Part shown: positions 1-7,914 of the stretch, in pieces
Layout of the letters: each line of letters opens with the position of its first letter
How positions within the stretch are numbered: position 1 is the stretch's first letter
NCBI RefSeq assembly: GCF_021129175.1
Contig: NZ_JAJOHV010000051.1
Location: 1-33,684 of the forward strand
From: Chromobacterium piscinae
Lineage (GTDB): Bacteria > Pseudomonadota > Gammaproteobacteria > Burkholderiales > Chromobacteriaceae
Reading direction: 5' to 3'
DNA: 33,684 bases
Notes under the pieces: generated by a model
Databases searched by the model: none
Told to the model about the DNA's origin: nothing
The model's input: only the letters and a program-made list of their open reading frames with translations
Translations under genes and position numbers: made by a program

Positions 1-311
1 GCGCCGGCTTGCTGCGCCAGGCCTTCGGCGCGCTCGACGCGGGCGCGGGCGGCGGCGAGGTCGGGCGCTTGGCTCAGCGCCTCGTCCATCAGCGCGTTCA
101 GCTGCGCGTCGCCGTATTTTTTCCACCATTGCTCATTGGCCCAGACGCCGTCCGAGGCGGGCAGGCTTTGCGTATTCTGGTATTGTTGCAGCGGTTTGAT
201 CTGCGGCGCCGGACCCATGTCCGGCGTCATCGCGCAGCCTCCCAGCAGCGTCAGCGCTGCGGAGAGGCCGGCTGCTGGCAGCGGCCGCCAGCGAAAATAT
301 GCGGTTCTCAT
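1..311 (-). CDS. Outer-membrane efflux lipoprotein, NodT/OprM type (N-terminal part)
   Basis: The gene starts with ATG at 311 and runs off the left edge, so only about 103 residues are visible. The N-terminus has a basic start, a hydrophobic stretch and a lipobox (LLGGC) near residue 28, typical of a lipoprotein signal. The next part (residues about 50-103) has the WW-KKYGD-QLNALMDEAL pattern, followed by A-AR-RVE-A, that opens the first repeat of TolC-like outer-membrane factors of RND or MFS pumps. It should form the outer-membrane channel of a tripartite exporter. It is divergent from a TetR gene and shares two palindromes with it, which suggests repression by that TetR. The pump's other subunits would lie beyond the window. 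The family call is confident; the substrate cannot be told. Confidence 0.85.
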   Translation of the reverse strand, partial: MRTAYFRWRPLPAAGLSAALTLLGGCAMTPDMGPAPQIKPLQQYQNTQSLPASDGVWANEQWWKKYGDAQLNALMDEALSQAPDLAAARARVERAEGLAQQAG

Positions 312-338
312 CGTCTCTGTCCGGGAGTATTTTGATTT

Positions 339-360
339 AACTGTACGGTACGGTATAGTT
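339..360. promoter_or_regulatory. Imperfect palindrome, probable TetR operator 1
   Basis: This 22-bp stretch is palindromic at 18 of 22 positions and centred on GTACGGTACGG. It lies 28 bp upstream of the efflux lipoprotein start and shares the ACGGT core with the palindrome at 395-410. Two such sites between divergent genes are the usual layout of a TetR repressor acting on itself and on a neighbouring pump. The assignment is inferred from position and symmetry. Confidence 0.5.
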
Positions 361-394
361 ATATGGCGGAGCGAGATTTCTTGTCAAGAAAAAT

Positions 395-410
395 TGAACC
401 GTACGGTTCA
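395..410. promoter_or_regulatory. Perfect 16-bp palindrome, probable TetR operator 2
   Basis: TGAACCGTACGGTTCA is a perfect palindrome ending a few bases before the ribosome binding site of the TetR gene. Its centre is 53 bp from that of the first palindrome. Binding here would block transcription of the regulator itself. Confidence 0.6.
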
Positions 411-425
411 GTTTTAAGGATGGAT

Positions 426-1028
426 ATGCGCACAAAAAGCGAAAACAAGCGCCAGGGCTTGGTGGCGGCAGCGACCGAAGTCTTCGTCGAACGCGGCTAC
501 GAGGCGGCGTCGATGTCCGAGATATCGGCCCGGGCCGGCGGCTCCAAGGCCACGCTGTACAACTACTTCCCATCCAAGGAAGCCTTGTTCCTGGACGTGA
601 TGCGCTCGCTGACGACGGAGCTGTCGTCTGCTTACGTCAAGCTGCAGCCGGGCGGCGACCTGGAGGAAATGCTGCGCGCTTTCGGCGTGGCCTTCCTCGA
701 CAGCCTGTTCAGCCCCCAGCTGCGCGCGCTGCACGCGATCGTGATGGGCAGCGGCAGCCGCAGCGAGGTGGGCAAGCTGTTTTACGAGAACGGCCCGAAG
801 ACCGGCTGGACCAGGCTGGCGAATTTCATGGCGGCCGAGATGGAGGCGGGGCGGCTGCGCCAGGCGTCGCCGTGGACCGCCGCCATGCATTTCCACGGCC
901 TGCTGCAGTCGGAATGCCAGGCGGCGATGATGACCGGCCTGATCGACGAGCTGGCGCCGGCGTCGGAGCGGCCGGGCAGGGTGGCGGAGGCGGTCAGGGT
1001 GTTTCTCGCGGCTTACGGCGCGCAATGA
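426..1028 (+). CDS. TetR/AcrR-family transcriptional repressor
   Basis: The 200-residue protein has an N-terminal TetR helix-turn-helix at about residues 10-55, with the signature VFVERGYEAASMSEIS-ARAGGSKATLYNYFPSKE, followed by an all-helical ligand-binding domain. The start at 426 is preferred over 420 because the AAGGA at 416-420 is correctly spaced for it. The gene is divergent from the efflux lipoprotein gene, with two palindromes between them, so it most likely represses that pump and itself. The ligand is unknown. Length is normal for the family. Confidence 0.9.
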   Translation: MRTKSENKRQGLVAAATEVFVERGYEAASMSEISARAGGSKATLYNYFPSKEALFLDVMRSLTTELSSAYVKLQPGGDLEEMLRAFGVAFLDSLFSPQLRALHAIVMGSGSRSEVGKLFYENGPKTGWTRLANFMAAEMEAGRLRQASPWTAAMHFHGLLQSECQAAMMTGLIDELAPASERPGRVAEAVRVFLAAYGAQ

Positions 1029-1100
1029 CATCGGAAAGTCCGCTGTGAGACAATGGGAGACTTGTCCCACCCGGCGCCGTCCGGCGCGAAAGGCCGCAAG

Positions 1101-1610
1101 ATGAGTCTCCCCGATCTGTTTCCCTCGCTGTTCCGCTACAAGGCCTGGGCCGATGAAGAGCTGCACGCGCTGACGGCCCAGCTGGATGGCGAAGCCCACC
1201 CGGACAAGCGTCATCTCGTCGTTCGCATCCTCAACCACATCCACGTGGTGGATCGCATCTTCGCCGGCAATCTGACTGGCCGGCCGCATGGCTACGCCGG
1301 CACCAATACGCCGGACACGCCGGCATTGGCCGACCTGCTGGCCGCGGCGCGCGAAACCGACGCCTGGTACATCGGCTACGCCAGCGGCCTGAGCGATGCC
1401 GAACTCGCCGAGAACGTCGACTTCACCTTCACCGACGGCGGCCATGGCCGGATGAGCCGGGTCGAGATGCTGATGCAGGTGATCACCCACGGCGGCTATC
1501 ACCGCGGCGCGGTGGGGCGCATTCTGGCCGAATGCGGCCTGCAGCCGCCGCGCGACCTCTACACCCGTTTTCTGCACGACACCCAGCCGGCGCGTCGGCA
1601 GCCCGGCTGA
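1101..1610 (+). CDS. DinB-family (four-helix, metal-binding fold) protein
   Basis: The 169-residue protein begins LPDLFPSLFRYKAWAD-E, which matches the first helix of the DinB/YfiT superfamily. The likely metal-ligand histidines are in ILNHIHVVD (about residues 45-53) and in THGGYHRG near residue 137. Members act as metal-dependent thiol-linked transferases or are uncharacterised damage-inducible proteins, so the substrate here is unknown. The ATG at 1101 has a weak AAAGG eight bases upstream. The gene starts 72 bp after the TetR gene on the same strand and could be cotranscribed with it. Confidence 0.85.
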   Translation: MSLPDLFPSLFRYKAWADEELHALTAQLDGEAHPDKRHLVVRILNHIHVVDRIFAGNLTGRPHGYAGTNTPDTPALADLLAAARETDAWYIGYASGLSDAELAENVDFTFTDGGHGRMSRVEMLMQVITHGGYHRGAVGRILAECGLQPPRDLYTRFLHDTQPARRQPG

Positions 1611-1835
1611 GCTGTGGCAATTACTCCACATGAAGATGTGTTGCTGAAAATATTCTTCATGGCGAAAACATAAGGGCTTGTTACAATTGCCGCCGCCATT
1701 ACGGCGGCATGCTTTTCAGATAGAGACGGAATCCGCTCCGGCTCGCGCAGCCGCCGTCTGGCGGGCGCAGCGTGCGCGGATATGCGGTCCGGCGGCGCCG
1801 GACATTTTTCGTCTCTTCCTGGAAAGCCAGCAAGC

Positions 1836-3770
1836 ATGTTCAAGAACTGGTCGGTCAAACAGAAAATCCTGGTCAGCGTCGCGCTGATCCTGCTCATCGC
1901 GCTGGCCATCGCCGGCACGGTGTCCACCCGCATGTTCCAGTCGGCGCTGACCGAGCGCCTGGAGCAGCATGAACTGAAGGCGACGGTGGAGGGCATACGC
2001 AACGAATTGGACGCCTCCATCGCGCTGCCCTTGAGCCAGACCCGCCAGCTGGCCGCCAACACCTACCTGTTGGACTGGACCGCCGCCGGCGAGCCCGAGT
2101 CCGGCGTTGGCCCCTGGCAGCGCTACGCCAAGGCGCTGATGCAGACGTCCGGGGCATCCATCATCTCCTGGACTTCCGAGGCCACGCTCAACATCTACAT
2201 CGATCACACTACCGTCAAGGCCGATCCCAAGGGCAACGACAAGTGGCTGGCCGACTTCCTGGCCTCCGGCCGCGACAGCCAGTTCACGCTGGGCTCGGAA
2301 ACCGGCAAGCAGCAGGTGATGATGTTCGTCAACGTGCTGGCCAACAAGGGCCAGGCCGGCCACCGCGTGGTGGCGGCGCTGGGCTTCGATGTCACCCAGA
2401 TGGCCGAGCGCGTGCGCAAGATGGCGGTGGGCGAGCGCGGCCAGGTCTACGTGGTGGACGCCTCCGGCCAGGTGAGGCTGCACCGCGATCCGGCGGCGAT
2501 GCAGAAGAAAACCCTGCTGGCCGATCTGCCCGGCCTGTCGGCGATCGCGCCGCAGCTGCTGAACAAATCCGGCTTCAACCTGGCGCATTTCGACGGTCCC
2601 AACGGTCCGACCATCGCCGCCTCCAGTTATATGCCCAACGCCGACTGGTTCGTGGTGGTGGAGATGGACGCCAATGAGGTGTACGGCGCGGTGACGCGCA
2701 CCATCTGGTGGGTGGCGGCGATTGACGCGGTGGTGCTGCTGCTGTCGCTGCTGGTGATCTGGCAGGTGTCCGGCTTCATCAGCCGGCCGCTGGTGCAGCT
2801 GCGCGACGCGATGCGCGCGCTCAGCTCCGGCCACGGCGACCTGACCATGCGTCTGCCGGCCGACAGCCGCGACGAAACCGGCCAGGTGGCGGCGGCGTTC
2901 AACCAGTTCATGGAGCAGCTGCGCGGCATGTTCCAGCAGGTGCGCGAGCAGAGCGGCCAGCTGCACCGCAGCGCCGGCGAGCTGGCGCGGATGACCGAGC
3001 GCCTGTCCGCCGGTTCGCGCCACAACGCCGATCTCAGCGAAACCACGGCCGCCACCATCGAGCAGCTGTCGGTCAGCGTCAGCCACATCGCCGGCAACTG
3101 CCACGGCACCGCCGAGGCGGTGCAGCAGGCCGGCGCGCTGTCGTCGCAGAGCGCGGAGGCTGTGGGCAAGGTCAGCGTGGAGATCGGCTCGGTCGCGTCG
3201 TCGATGGACGAGGTGAAGACGGTGATGGAGGAGCTGGAGCGCCGCTCGGCCCAGGTGGGCAGCATCGCCGGCGTGATCAAGGACATCGCCGATCAGACCA
3301 ATTTGTTGGCGCTGAACGCGGCGATCGAGGCGGCGCGCGCCGGCGAGCAGGGCCGCGGTTTCGCGGTGGTGGCCGACGAGGTGAGGAAGCTCGCCGAGCG
3401 CACCAGCCAGGCCACGGTGGAGATCGACGACATGGTCGGCGGCATGCAGCAGGGCTCTGGCCAGGCGCGCGAGCGCGTGGCGAAAACCTACGGCGCGGTG
3501 CAGGGCGGCGTGGAGCTGGCCGAGGAGGCGCAGCGCCAGATCGCCGAAATCCAGTCCAGCATGCAACTGGTGGTGCGCCAGGCGGCCGAGATCCGCGACG
3601 CCGCCAGCGAGCAGTCCAAGGCCACTGAGGACATGGCGCGCACTGCCGAGCAGATGTCGTCGCAGGCATTGCAGTCGGACGCCGAAATCGGCCGCGCCGG
3701 CCAGGTGGTGGCCGACCTGGAGCGTTTGTCGCAGTCGCTGGAGGGCGTGGTGGCGCGCTTCAAGCTGTAA
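1836..3770 (+). CDS. Methyl-accepting chemotaxis protein with periplasmic Cache-type sensor
   Basis: The 644-residue transducer has an N-terminal membrane helix at about residues 10-31 and a long periplasmic region with a Cache-like pattern ([20 protein letters not shown] near 203-222). A second membrane helix lies at about 296-316. A HAMP segment starting at [11 protein letters not shown] follows, then a cytoplasmic signalling domain. The conserved hairpin tip reads [20 protein letters not shown] near residues 487-506, the contact point for CheA/CheW. No C-terminal CheR-tethering pentapeptide is visible. The ATG at 1836 follows GGAAAG and precedes a normal MCP N-terminus. The ligand is unknown. 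It stands alone with no che genes nearby. Confidence 0.95.
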   Translation: MFKNWSVKQKILVSVALILLIALAIAGTVSTRMFQSALTERLEQHELKATVEGIRNELDASIALPLSQTRQLAANTYLLDWTAAGEPESGVGPWQRYAKALMQTSGASIISWTSEATLNIYIDHTTVKADPKGNDKWLADFLASGRDSQFTLGSETGKQQVMMFVNVLANKGQAGHRVVAALGFDVTQMAERVRKMAVGERGQVYVVDASGQVRLHRDPAAMQKKTLLADLPGLSAIAPQLLNKSGFNLAHFDGPNGPTIAASSYMPNADWFVVVEMDANEVYGAVTRTIWWVAAIDAVVLLLSLLVIWQVSGFISRPLVQLRDAMRALSSGHGDLTMRLPADSRDETGQVAAAFNQFMEQLRGMFQQVREQSGQLHRSAGELARMTERLSAGSRHNADLSETTAATIEQLSVSVSHIAGNCHGTAEAVQQAGALSSQSAEAVGKVSVEIGSVASSMDEVKTVMEELERRSAQVGSIAGVIKDIADQTNLLALNAAIEAARAGEQGRGFAVVADEVRKLAERTSQATVEIDDMVGGMQQGSGQARERVAKTYGAVQGGVELAEEAQRQIAEIQSSMQLVVRQAAEIRDAASEQSKATEDMARTAEQMSSQALQSDAEIGRAGQVVADLERLSQSLEGVVARFKL

Positions 3771-3816
3771 GCGTGTCGCGCTTTCATATGCTCGTTCGCG
3801 GTTTGTAGGTTTTGAA

Positions 3817-3841
3817 TCCGCTGCGCGGATGATGATTTTCA
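3817..3841. repeat. Copy of a dispersed 25-bp repeat end
   Basis: These 25 bp are identical to 32111-32135. The similarity continues for about 20 bp more (GGGGCTGC core) and then stops. The other copy is the left end of a 253-bp element with terminal inverted repeats. Here no matching right end was found, so this looks like a solo or decayed end. It lies downstream of the chemotaxis gene between convergent genes. Confidence 0.7.
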
Positions 3842-3865
3842 TAGCCGGGGCTGCCCGGCGAGCAG

Positions 3866-3899
3866 GGAGGGGATATTTGCTTGGCCAAATATCCCCTCC
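3866..3899. repeat. Perfect 14-bp inverted repeat (hairpin)
   Basis: GGAGGGGATATTTG at 3866-3879 is exactly complementary to 3886-3899, with a six-base loop. The stem is long and stable but has no following T-run, so it is not a classical terminator on either strand. It lies between the convergent chemotaxis and LysR genes, next to other repeats. It could be part of the neighbouring repeat element or a transcript-end hairpin. Confidence 0.65.
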
Positions 3900-4050
3900 A
3901 CTCCTAAAAGCCACCCTGCAAGCCTGGCCTGCGGCTTCCCTCCGGGGGGCCGTCAGGCCCGAGGCGCGGCTGAACTCTCTGCGTGCGAATCTTCCAGATT
4001 CGCTCAGCGATGCGCGCTAACGTCGCGGGGCTCAAACAGACAGCCGCTTA

Positions 4051-4161
4051 GAGCCGCTAACAAAACCGCGGAGTGTACCTGAGCCAAGGCGCGCCGACGC
4101 AGGCAGTACAAGTAGTACGACAAGGAGGCGCAACGCAGGATCAGGGTTTTGTTAGCGGGTC
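4051..4161. mobile_element. MITE-like 111-bp element with 17-bp terminal inverted repeats
   Basis: The ends GAGCCGCTAACAAAACC (4051-4067) and 4145-4161 are inverted repeats matching at 16 of 17 positions. The triplet TTA flanks both ends (4048-4050 and 4162-4164), which may be a target-site duplication. The interior has no coding potential. The size, terminal repeats and flanking duplication are those of a non-autonomous insertion element moved in trans by a transposase elsewhere. No transposase with these ends is present in the window. The rest of the 3771-4280 gap holds only a small hairpin at 3985-4003. Confidence 0.6.
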
Positions 4162-4280
4162 TTAAAACCTCGGGCCTGCCACCCGGCGGCAGGCTTGAAG
4201 GGATCCGGGCGCATCGGATGCGCGGCTTTTTGCCAGCGACTTCTTAAACTGCGGCGCAGGTTCTGAGAGCCGCGGCTGGC

Positions 4281-5186
4281 TCAGTTCTCCCCTTGCCGCG
4301 TAGCGAGATAGTCGGCGAAAAAGTCGATGAAGGCGCGTACTTTTTCCGGCAGGTGGCGGGTGTCCGGGTAGACCGCGTACACGCCTTGGCGCGGAAATGC
4401 CCAATCCGGCAGCAGGCGCGCCAGCGCGCCGGCGGCCACATCGTCTTTTACCTGCCAGTCCGGCAGCAGCGCCACGCCGCAGCCCTGGCGCGCGAAGTCC
4501 AGCAGCGCGCCCGAGGTGTCGGCGACGATGCGCGGCGCGTCGCCCGCGTCCAGCATCGCTTCCCCATCTCTCCCCGTCAGTTTCCAGCGCAGCGGCGCCG
4601 CCAGCCGGCTGTGCGCCAGCCAGTCGGCGCGGGAGAGGTCGTCCACGTTTTCCACTTGCTTGCCCGGCTGCGCCAGATAGCCGGGCGACGCCACCGGCCA
4701 GATGTCGAACGCCTCCAGCAGCCGCGCGCGGTAGCTGGAGTCGTTCAGCGAGCCCAGCCGGATCGCTACGTCCACTTGCTGAGAAATCAGGTCGGCATGC
4801 CGCGACGACGACTCCAGCCGCACCGCCAGCCGCGGATGCAGCCGGGAGAAGGCCGCCAGCGCCGGAATCGCCAGGCGGCGGCCGTATTCCGGCGTGGTGC
4901 TCACGCTCAGCGTGCCCTGCAGGCCGCCGTGGCCGCGGCGCGCGTCATCCATCGCCGCCTGCGCCATGCGCAGCACATGCAGGCAGTCCTGGTAGAAGCG
5001 CCGGCCGGTTTCGGTCAGCTGCAGCCGGCGCGTGCTGCGGGTCAGCAGCGCCACGCCCAGCTCGGCTTCCAGTTGTTTCAGGTTGAAGCTGACCACCGCC
5101 TTGCTGTGGCCCAGCGCCTCGGCGGCGGCGGTCAGCGAGCCGCTTTCCACGATGGCGGCGAAGATGCGGAAGCGTTGCAGGCTCAT
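4281..5186 (-). CDS. LysR-family transcriptional regulator
   Basis: The 301-residue protein has the N-terminal winged helix-turn-helix (residues 1-60; RFRIFAAIVESGSLTAAAEAL, then SKAVVSFNLKQLE) and the type 2 periplasmic-binding-like effector domain from about residue 90. The start is the ATG at 5186, which gives the standard LysR N-terminus. It is divergent from the DHA2 transporter gene at 5301 and is separated from it by 114 bp containing a strong inverted repeat. It probably controls that transporter and the SnoaL-like gene behind it. The effector is unknown. Confidence 0.92.
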   Translation of the reverse strand: MSLQRFRIFAAIVESGSLTAAAEALGHSKAVVSFNLKQLEAELGVALLTRSTRRLQLTETGRRFYQDCLHVLRMAQAAMDDARRGHGGLQGTLSVSTTPEYGRRLAIPALAAFSRLHPRLAVRLESSSRHADLISQQVDVAIRLGSLNDSSYRARLLEAFDIWPVASPGYLAQPGKQVENVDDLSRADWLAHSRLAAPLRWKLTGRDGEAMLDAGDAPRIVADTSGALLDFARQGCGVALLPDWQVKDDVAAGALARLLPDWAFPRQGVYAVYPDTRHLPEKVRAFIDFFADYLATRQGEN

Positions 5187-5203
5187 GTCCGGGTGGGCTT
5201 TAT

Positions 5204-5222
5204 TGTCAAAATAGTTTTGACA
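5204..5222. promoter_or_regulatory. Inverted repeat TGTCAAAA-TAG-TTTTGACA, probable LysR operator
   Basis: Two perfect 8-bp half-sites separated by three bases lie between the divergent LysR gene and the DHA2 transporter gene, 17 bp upstream of the LysR start codon. LysR proteins bind dyads of roughly this size and usually regulate themselves and the divergent gene. The function is inferred from location and symmetry. Confidence 0.5.
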
Positions 5223-5300
5223 GTTTAATCGATTGCCGGTGGTTTTTCCGGTCATCGGGCGAGACTAAGCTGGCCTCCGTCAAGCAAGGAGGTTGGATGC

Positions 5301-6722
5301 ATGGAGTATCGCAAACGCGTGGCCGCGGTGTACCTGTTGGGTTTTTTCATCGACCTGGCCAATCTTTTCGTCGGCAATGTCGCCTTTCCCGACATCGCCC
5401 GCGCCTTTCATCGCGACGTGGCGGAGCTGGCCTGGGTGGGCACCGCCTACATCCTGGGGTTGACCGCGGTGATTCCGTTGGGCAACTGGCTGGCGGCGCG
5501 CTGGGGCGGCAAGCGGGTGTTCGTCGCCTCGCTGCTGCTGTTCATGGCGGGCTCGGCCGGCGCGGCGCAGGCCGGCTCGCTCGGCGCGTTGATCGCCTGG
5601 CGCGCGCTGCAGGGCTTGGGCGGCGGCTTGCTGATCCCGTTGGGCCAGACCATGACCTATCGCTTGTACCGGCCGGCGGAGCGGCCGGGCCTGACCGCGC
5701 TGATCCTGCTGGTGAGCCAACTGGCGCCGGCCTTGTCGCCTACGCTGGGCGGGCTGGCGCTGGACGCGCTGGGCTGGCGCTGGATTTTCTGGCTCAACCT
5801 GCCGCTGGCCGCCGTGCCGCTGGCGCTGGCGCTGCGCTGGCTGCGGGACGAGCGCGAGCCGGAGCCGGCCGCCGGCCTGGATTGGCTTGGCCTGCTGCTG
5901 GGCAGCCTGACATTGTTGCTGGTTTTGCAAGGGCTGGGCGATCTGGCGCAGCCGTCCACCTGGGCGCGCGGCGGCGCGTTGCTGGCGGCGGGCCTGGCGC
6001 TGGGCGCGGCTTACACGCGGCACAGCCGCCGGCATCCGCAGCCCATTCTGCGGCTGGAGCTGCTGCGTGATCCGCTGCTGCGGATGTCGATGCTGATGTA
6101 TCTGCTGGTGCCAGGAGTCTTCATGGGCGTCAGCCTGGTGGCGATGCTGTATCTGCAGCAGGTGCTGGGCGTGCCGGCTTCCATCGCCGGCTTGTTGATG
6201 CTGCCGTGGTCGTTGGGCTCGTTCGCCGCGATCGCGCTGACCGGGCGCGGCTATCGCCGGCTGGGGCCGAGACCGCTGCTGATGGCCGGCGCGCTGGCGC
6301 AGGGCATCGGCTTCCTGAGCTTGCTGGCGATAGACCGCTCCGGGCAGCTGTCCTGGCTGGCCGGCAGCTACGCGCTGATGGGTCTGGGCGGCACCTTGTG
6401 CAGCAGCGCCAGCCAGAGCACGGCTTTCCTGAGAGTTGAGCCGGTACGGATGGGCGAGGCCAGCGCCTTGTGGAACATCAACCGCCAGGTGAGCTTCTGC
6501 GTCGGCATGGCGCTGGCCTGCGTGCTGCTGAACCTGCTGCTTGCCGGGCAAGGCATTGCCGATCCGGCGGCGCCCGCGGCGCGGGAATTGTCGGTGCGGG
6601 CCTTCCATCTGTGTTTTCTGGCCGCCGCCTTGGCCATGTTGCCGCCCTTGTGGCTGGGCAGCCGGATAGGCAATGCGGAGGTATTGCGTTTATTGAATCG
6701 TCCTCGAATGGGAGAAGCATGA
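5301..6722 (+). CDS. MFS transporter, DHA2 (EmrB/QacA-like) drug exporter
   Basis: The 473-residue protein is strongly hydrophobic with about 14 predicted membrane helices, the DHA2 layout. The first helix carries DLANLFVGNVAFPDIARAF, the position of the DHA2 family's LDxTIVNVALP motif. WVGTAYILG, R-LQGLGGGLLIP and the GWRWIFWLNLP signature follow. It should export small organic compounds using the proton gradient. An ideal AAGGAGG at 5287-5293 precedes the ATG. The next gene overlaps its stop by 4 bp, so the two are translationally coupled. The divergent LysR probably regulates it. The substrate is unknown. Confidence 0.93.
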   Translation: MEYRKRVAAVYLLGFFIDLANLFVGNVAFPDIARAFHRDVAELAWVGTAYILGLTAVIPLGNWLAARWGGKRVFVASLLLFMAGSAGAAQAGSLGALIAWRALQGLGGGLLIPLGQTMTYRLYRPAERPGLTALILLVSQLAPALSPTLGGLALDALGWRWIFWLNLPLAAVPLALALRWLRDEREPEPAAGLDWLGLLLGSLTLLLVLQGLGDLAQPSTWARGGALLAAGLALGAAYTRHSRRHPQPILRLELLRDPLLRMSMLMYLLVPGVFMGVSLVAMLYLQQVLGVPASIAGLLMLPWSLGSFAAIALTGRGYRRLGPRPLLMAGALAQGIGFLSLLAIDRSGQLSWLAGSYALMGLGGTLCSSASQSTAFLRVEPVRMGEASALWNINRQVSFCVGMALACVLLNLLLAGQGIADPAAPAARELSVRAFHLCFLAAALAMLPPLWLGSRIGNAEVLRLLNRPRMGEA

Positions 6723-7135
6723 TGAAGAATGATGAATTGGCGGTATCGGCGCAGGTTCGCGACACTTTGGCGCAGATCGCGCGCTGGCTGGGCGACGGGC
6801 CGCATGGCGAGGAGGCGCTGGCAGCGCTGATGGCGGGTTTCGACGCCGACTTCGCCATGGTGGCGCCAAGCGGCGCGCGGCTGGATAGGCAGGGATTGCG
6901 GGCATTTTTCCAGGGCGCGGCAGGCAGCCGGCCGGGGCTGGAAATCGCGCTGGAGCGGATGACGCTGCTGATGGGGGATGGAGACGCCGCGACGGTGGCT
7001 TACTACGAAACGCAGACCTTGGGCGACGGCAGCGGCAACGGCCGCCACGCGACGGCCGTGCTGTTCCGGGACGGCGCCAACTGGCGTTGGCGCCATCTGC
7101 AGGAAACCGGGGAGGCTGTCTGGCCTCCCCGTTGA
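6719..7135 (+). CDS. SnoaL-like / DUF4440-type (NTF2 fold) small protein
   Basis: The 138-residue protein has the NTF2-like pattern of an N-terminal helix pair, LMAGFDADFAMVAPSGARLDRQGLRAFF in the middle, and C-terminal strands ending in W-WRHLQET. Such proteins are small enzymes or binding proteins of varied function. The start overlaps the transporter stop as ATGA (6719-6722), so it is cotranslated with the DHA2 pump and may act on or sense the exported compound. That role is inference; the fold assignment is from pattern only. Confidence 0.75.
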   Translation: MMKNDELAVSAQVRDTLAQIARWLGDGPHGEEALAALMAGFDADFAMVAPSGARLDRQGLRAFFQGAAGSRPGLEIALERMTLLMGDGDAATVAYYETQTLGDGSGNGRHATAVLFRDGANWRWRHLQETGEAVWPPR

Positions 7136-7142
7136 TGGGCGA

Positions 7143-7781
7143 TCAGTAGCCGACGGTGAAGCGGCTGCGCTGGTGCTCGCCTTTTTCCAGCTCATCGATC
7201 ATGGCGACGGCGTAGTCCTCCACCGAGATGTGGCTGTTGCCTTCGGCATCGACCAGCAGCTGGTCCTTGCCCAGGCGGAACTGGCCGGTGCGTTGGCCCG
7301 GCTGCAGCATCGCCGACGGGCTCAGCAGCGTCCAGTTCAGCTCGGTTTCGGCGCGCAGCAGGTTCAGCGCTTCGCGGGCGCCCAGCGCCGAGGCCTTCCA
7401 TTGCTCCGGGAATTCCGGGGTGTCCACCAGCTGCACGCCGGGGGCGACTTCCAGGCTGCCGGCGCCGCCGACCACCAACAGACGCGGCGCTTGCGCGGCC
7501 TTGGCCGCGGCGATGATGGAGCGCACGCCCTTGACGAAGTAGTCGAACTGCTCGGCCTGGGCGTGGCCGCTGAAGGCGCTGACCACGGCGTCGAAGCCCT
7601 TCAGTTGTTCGGCCAGCTGGGCGCTGTCCTGCACGTCAACCTTGGCGGCGGCCAGATTGGCCTGGGCTTCGATGCGTTCCGGGCGGGAAACCAGCGCGGT
7701 GACGTGGTGGCCGCGGGACAGGGCTTCTTTCAACAGGGCGGAACCGACATAGCCGCTGGCGCCGATCAGTGCGATTTTCAT
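7143..7781 (-). CDS. NAD(P)-binding oxidoreductase, NmrA/YwnB-like short SDR
   Basis: The 212-residue protein starts with the Rossmann glycine motif GASGYVGSALL at residues 7-17 and continues with the atypical SDR pattern (VDVQDSAQLAEQLKGFDAVVSAF, LLVVGGAGSLEV). It lacks a classical YxxxK catalytic pair, which is usual for the NAD(P)H-binding YwnB/NmrA group. It may reduce or sense quinone-like or redox-active compounds. It is divergent from a LysR gene at 7915 that probably regulates it. It faces the end of the SnoaL-like gene with only 7 bp between them. Confidence 0.88.
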   Translation of the reverse strand: MKIALIGASGYVGSALLKEALSRGHHVTALVSRPERIEAQANLAAAKVDVQDSAQLAEQLKGFDAVVSAFSGHAQAEQFDYFVKGVRSIIAAAKAAQAPRLLVVGGAGSLEVAPGVQLVDTPEFPEQWKASALGAREALNLLRAETELNWTLLSPSAMLQPGQRTGQFRLGKDQLLVDAEGNSHISVEDYAVAMIDELEKGEHQRSRFTVGY

Positions 7782-7914
7782 GGTGAGACTCCTGATTTGA
7801 TATCGGATTGGGGCGCCGCGTCGCAGCGCTGATGGAGTGCATGATGCGCTTTCCGATTGATTCGATAAACGGCTGAAATCATAATTGATTGTTATTGAAA
7901 AATTGACAGTTGAT

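Noticed and set aside
1716-3914. Very long (732-codon) minus-strand open frame opposite the chemotaxis gene
   Set aside because: It is the antisense shadow of a clear chemotaxis protein. Its product is low-complexity and rich in His, Arg, Gln and Gly, with no domain, and long antisense frames are expected in G+C-rich DNA.
5280-6608. Long minus-strand frame opposite the DHA2 transporter
   Set aside because: The product is Gln/Arg/Ala-rich with no protein-like pattern; the plus-strand transporter has full family motifs.
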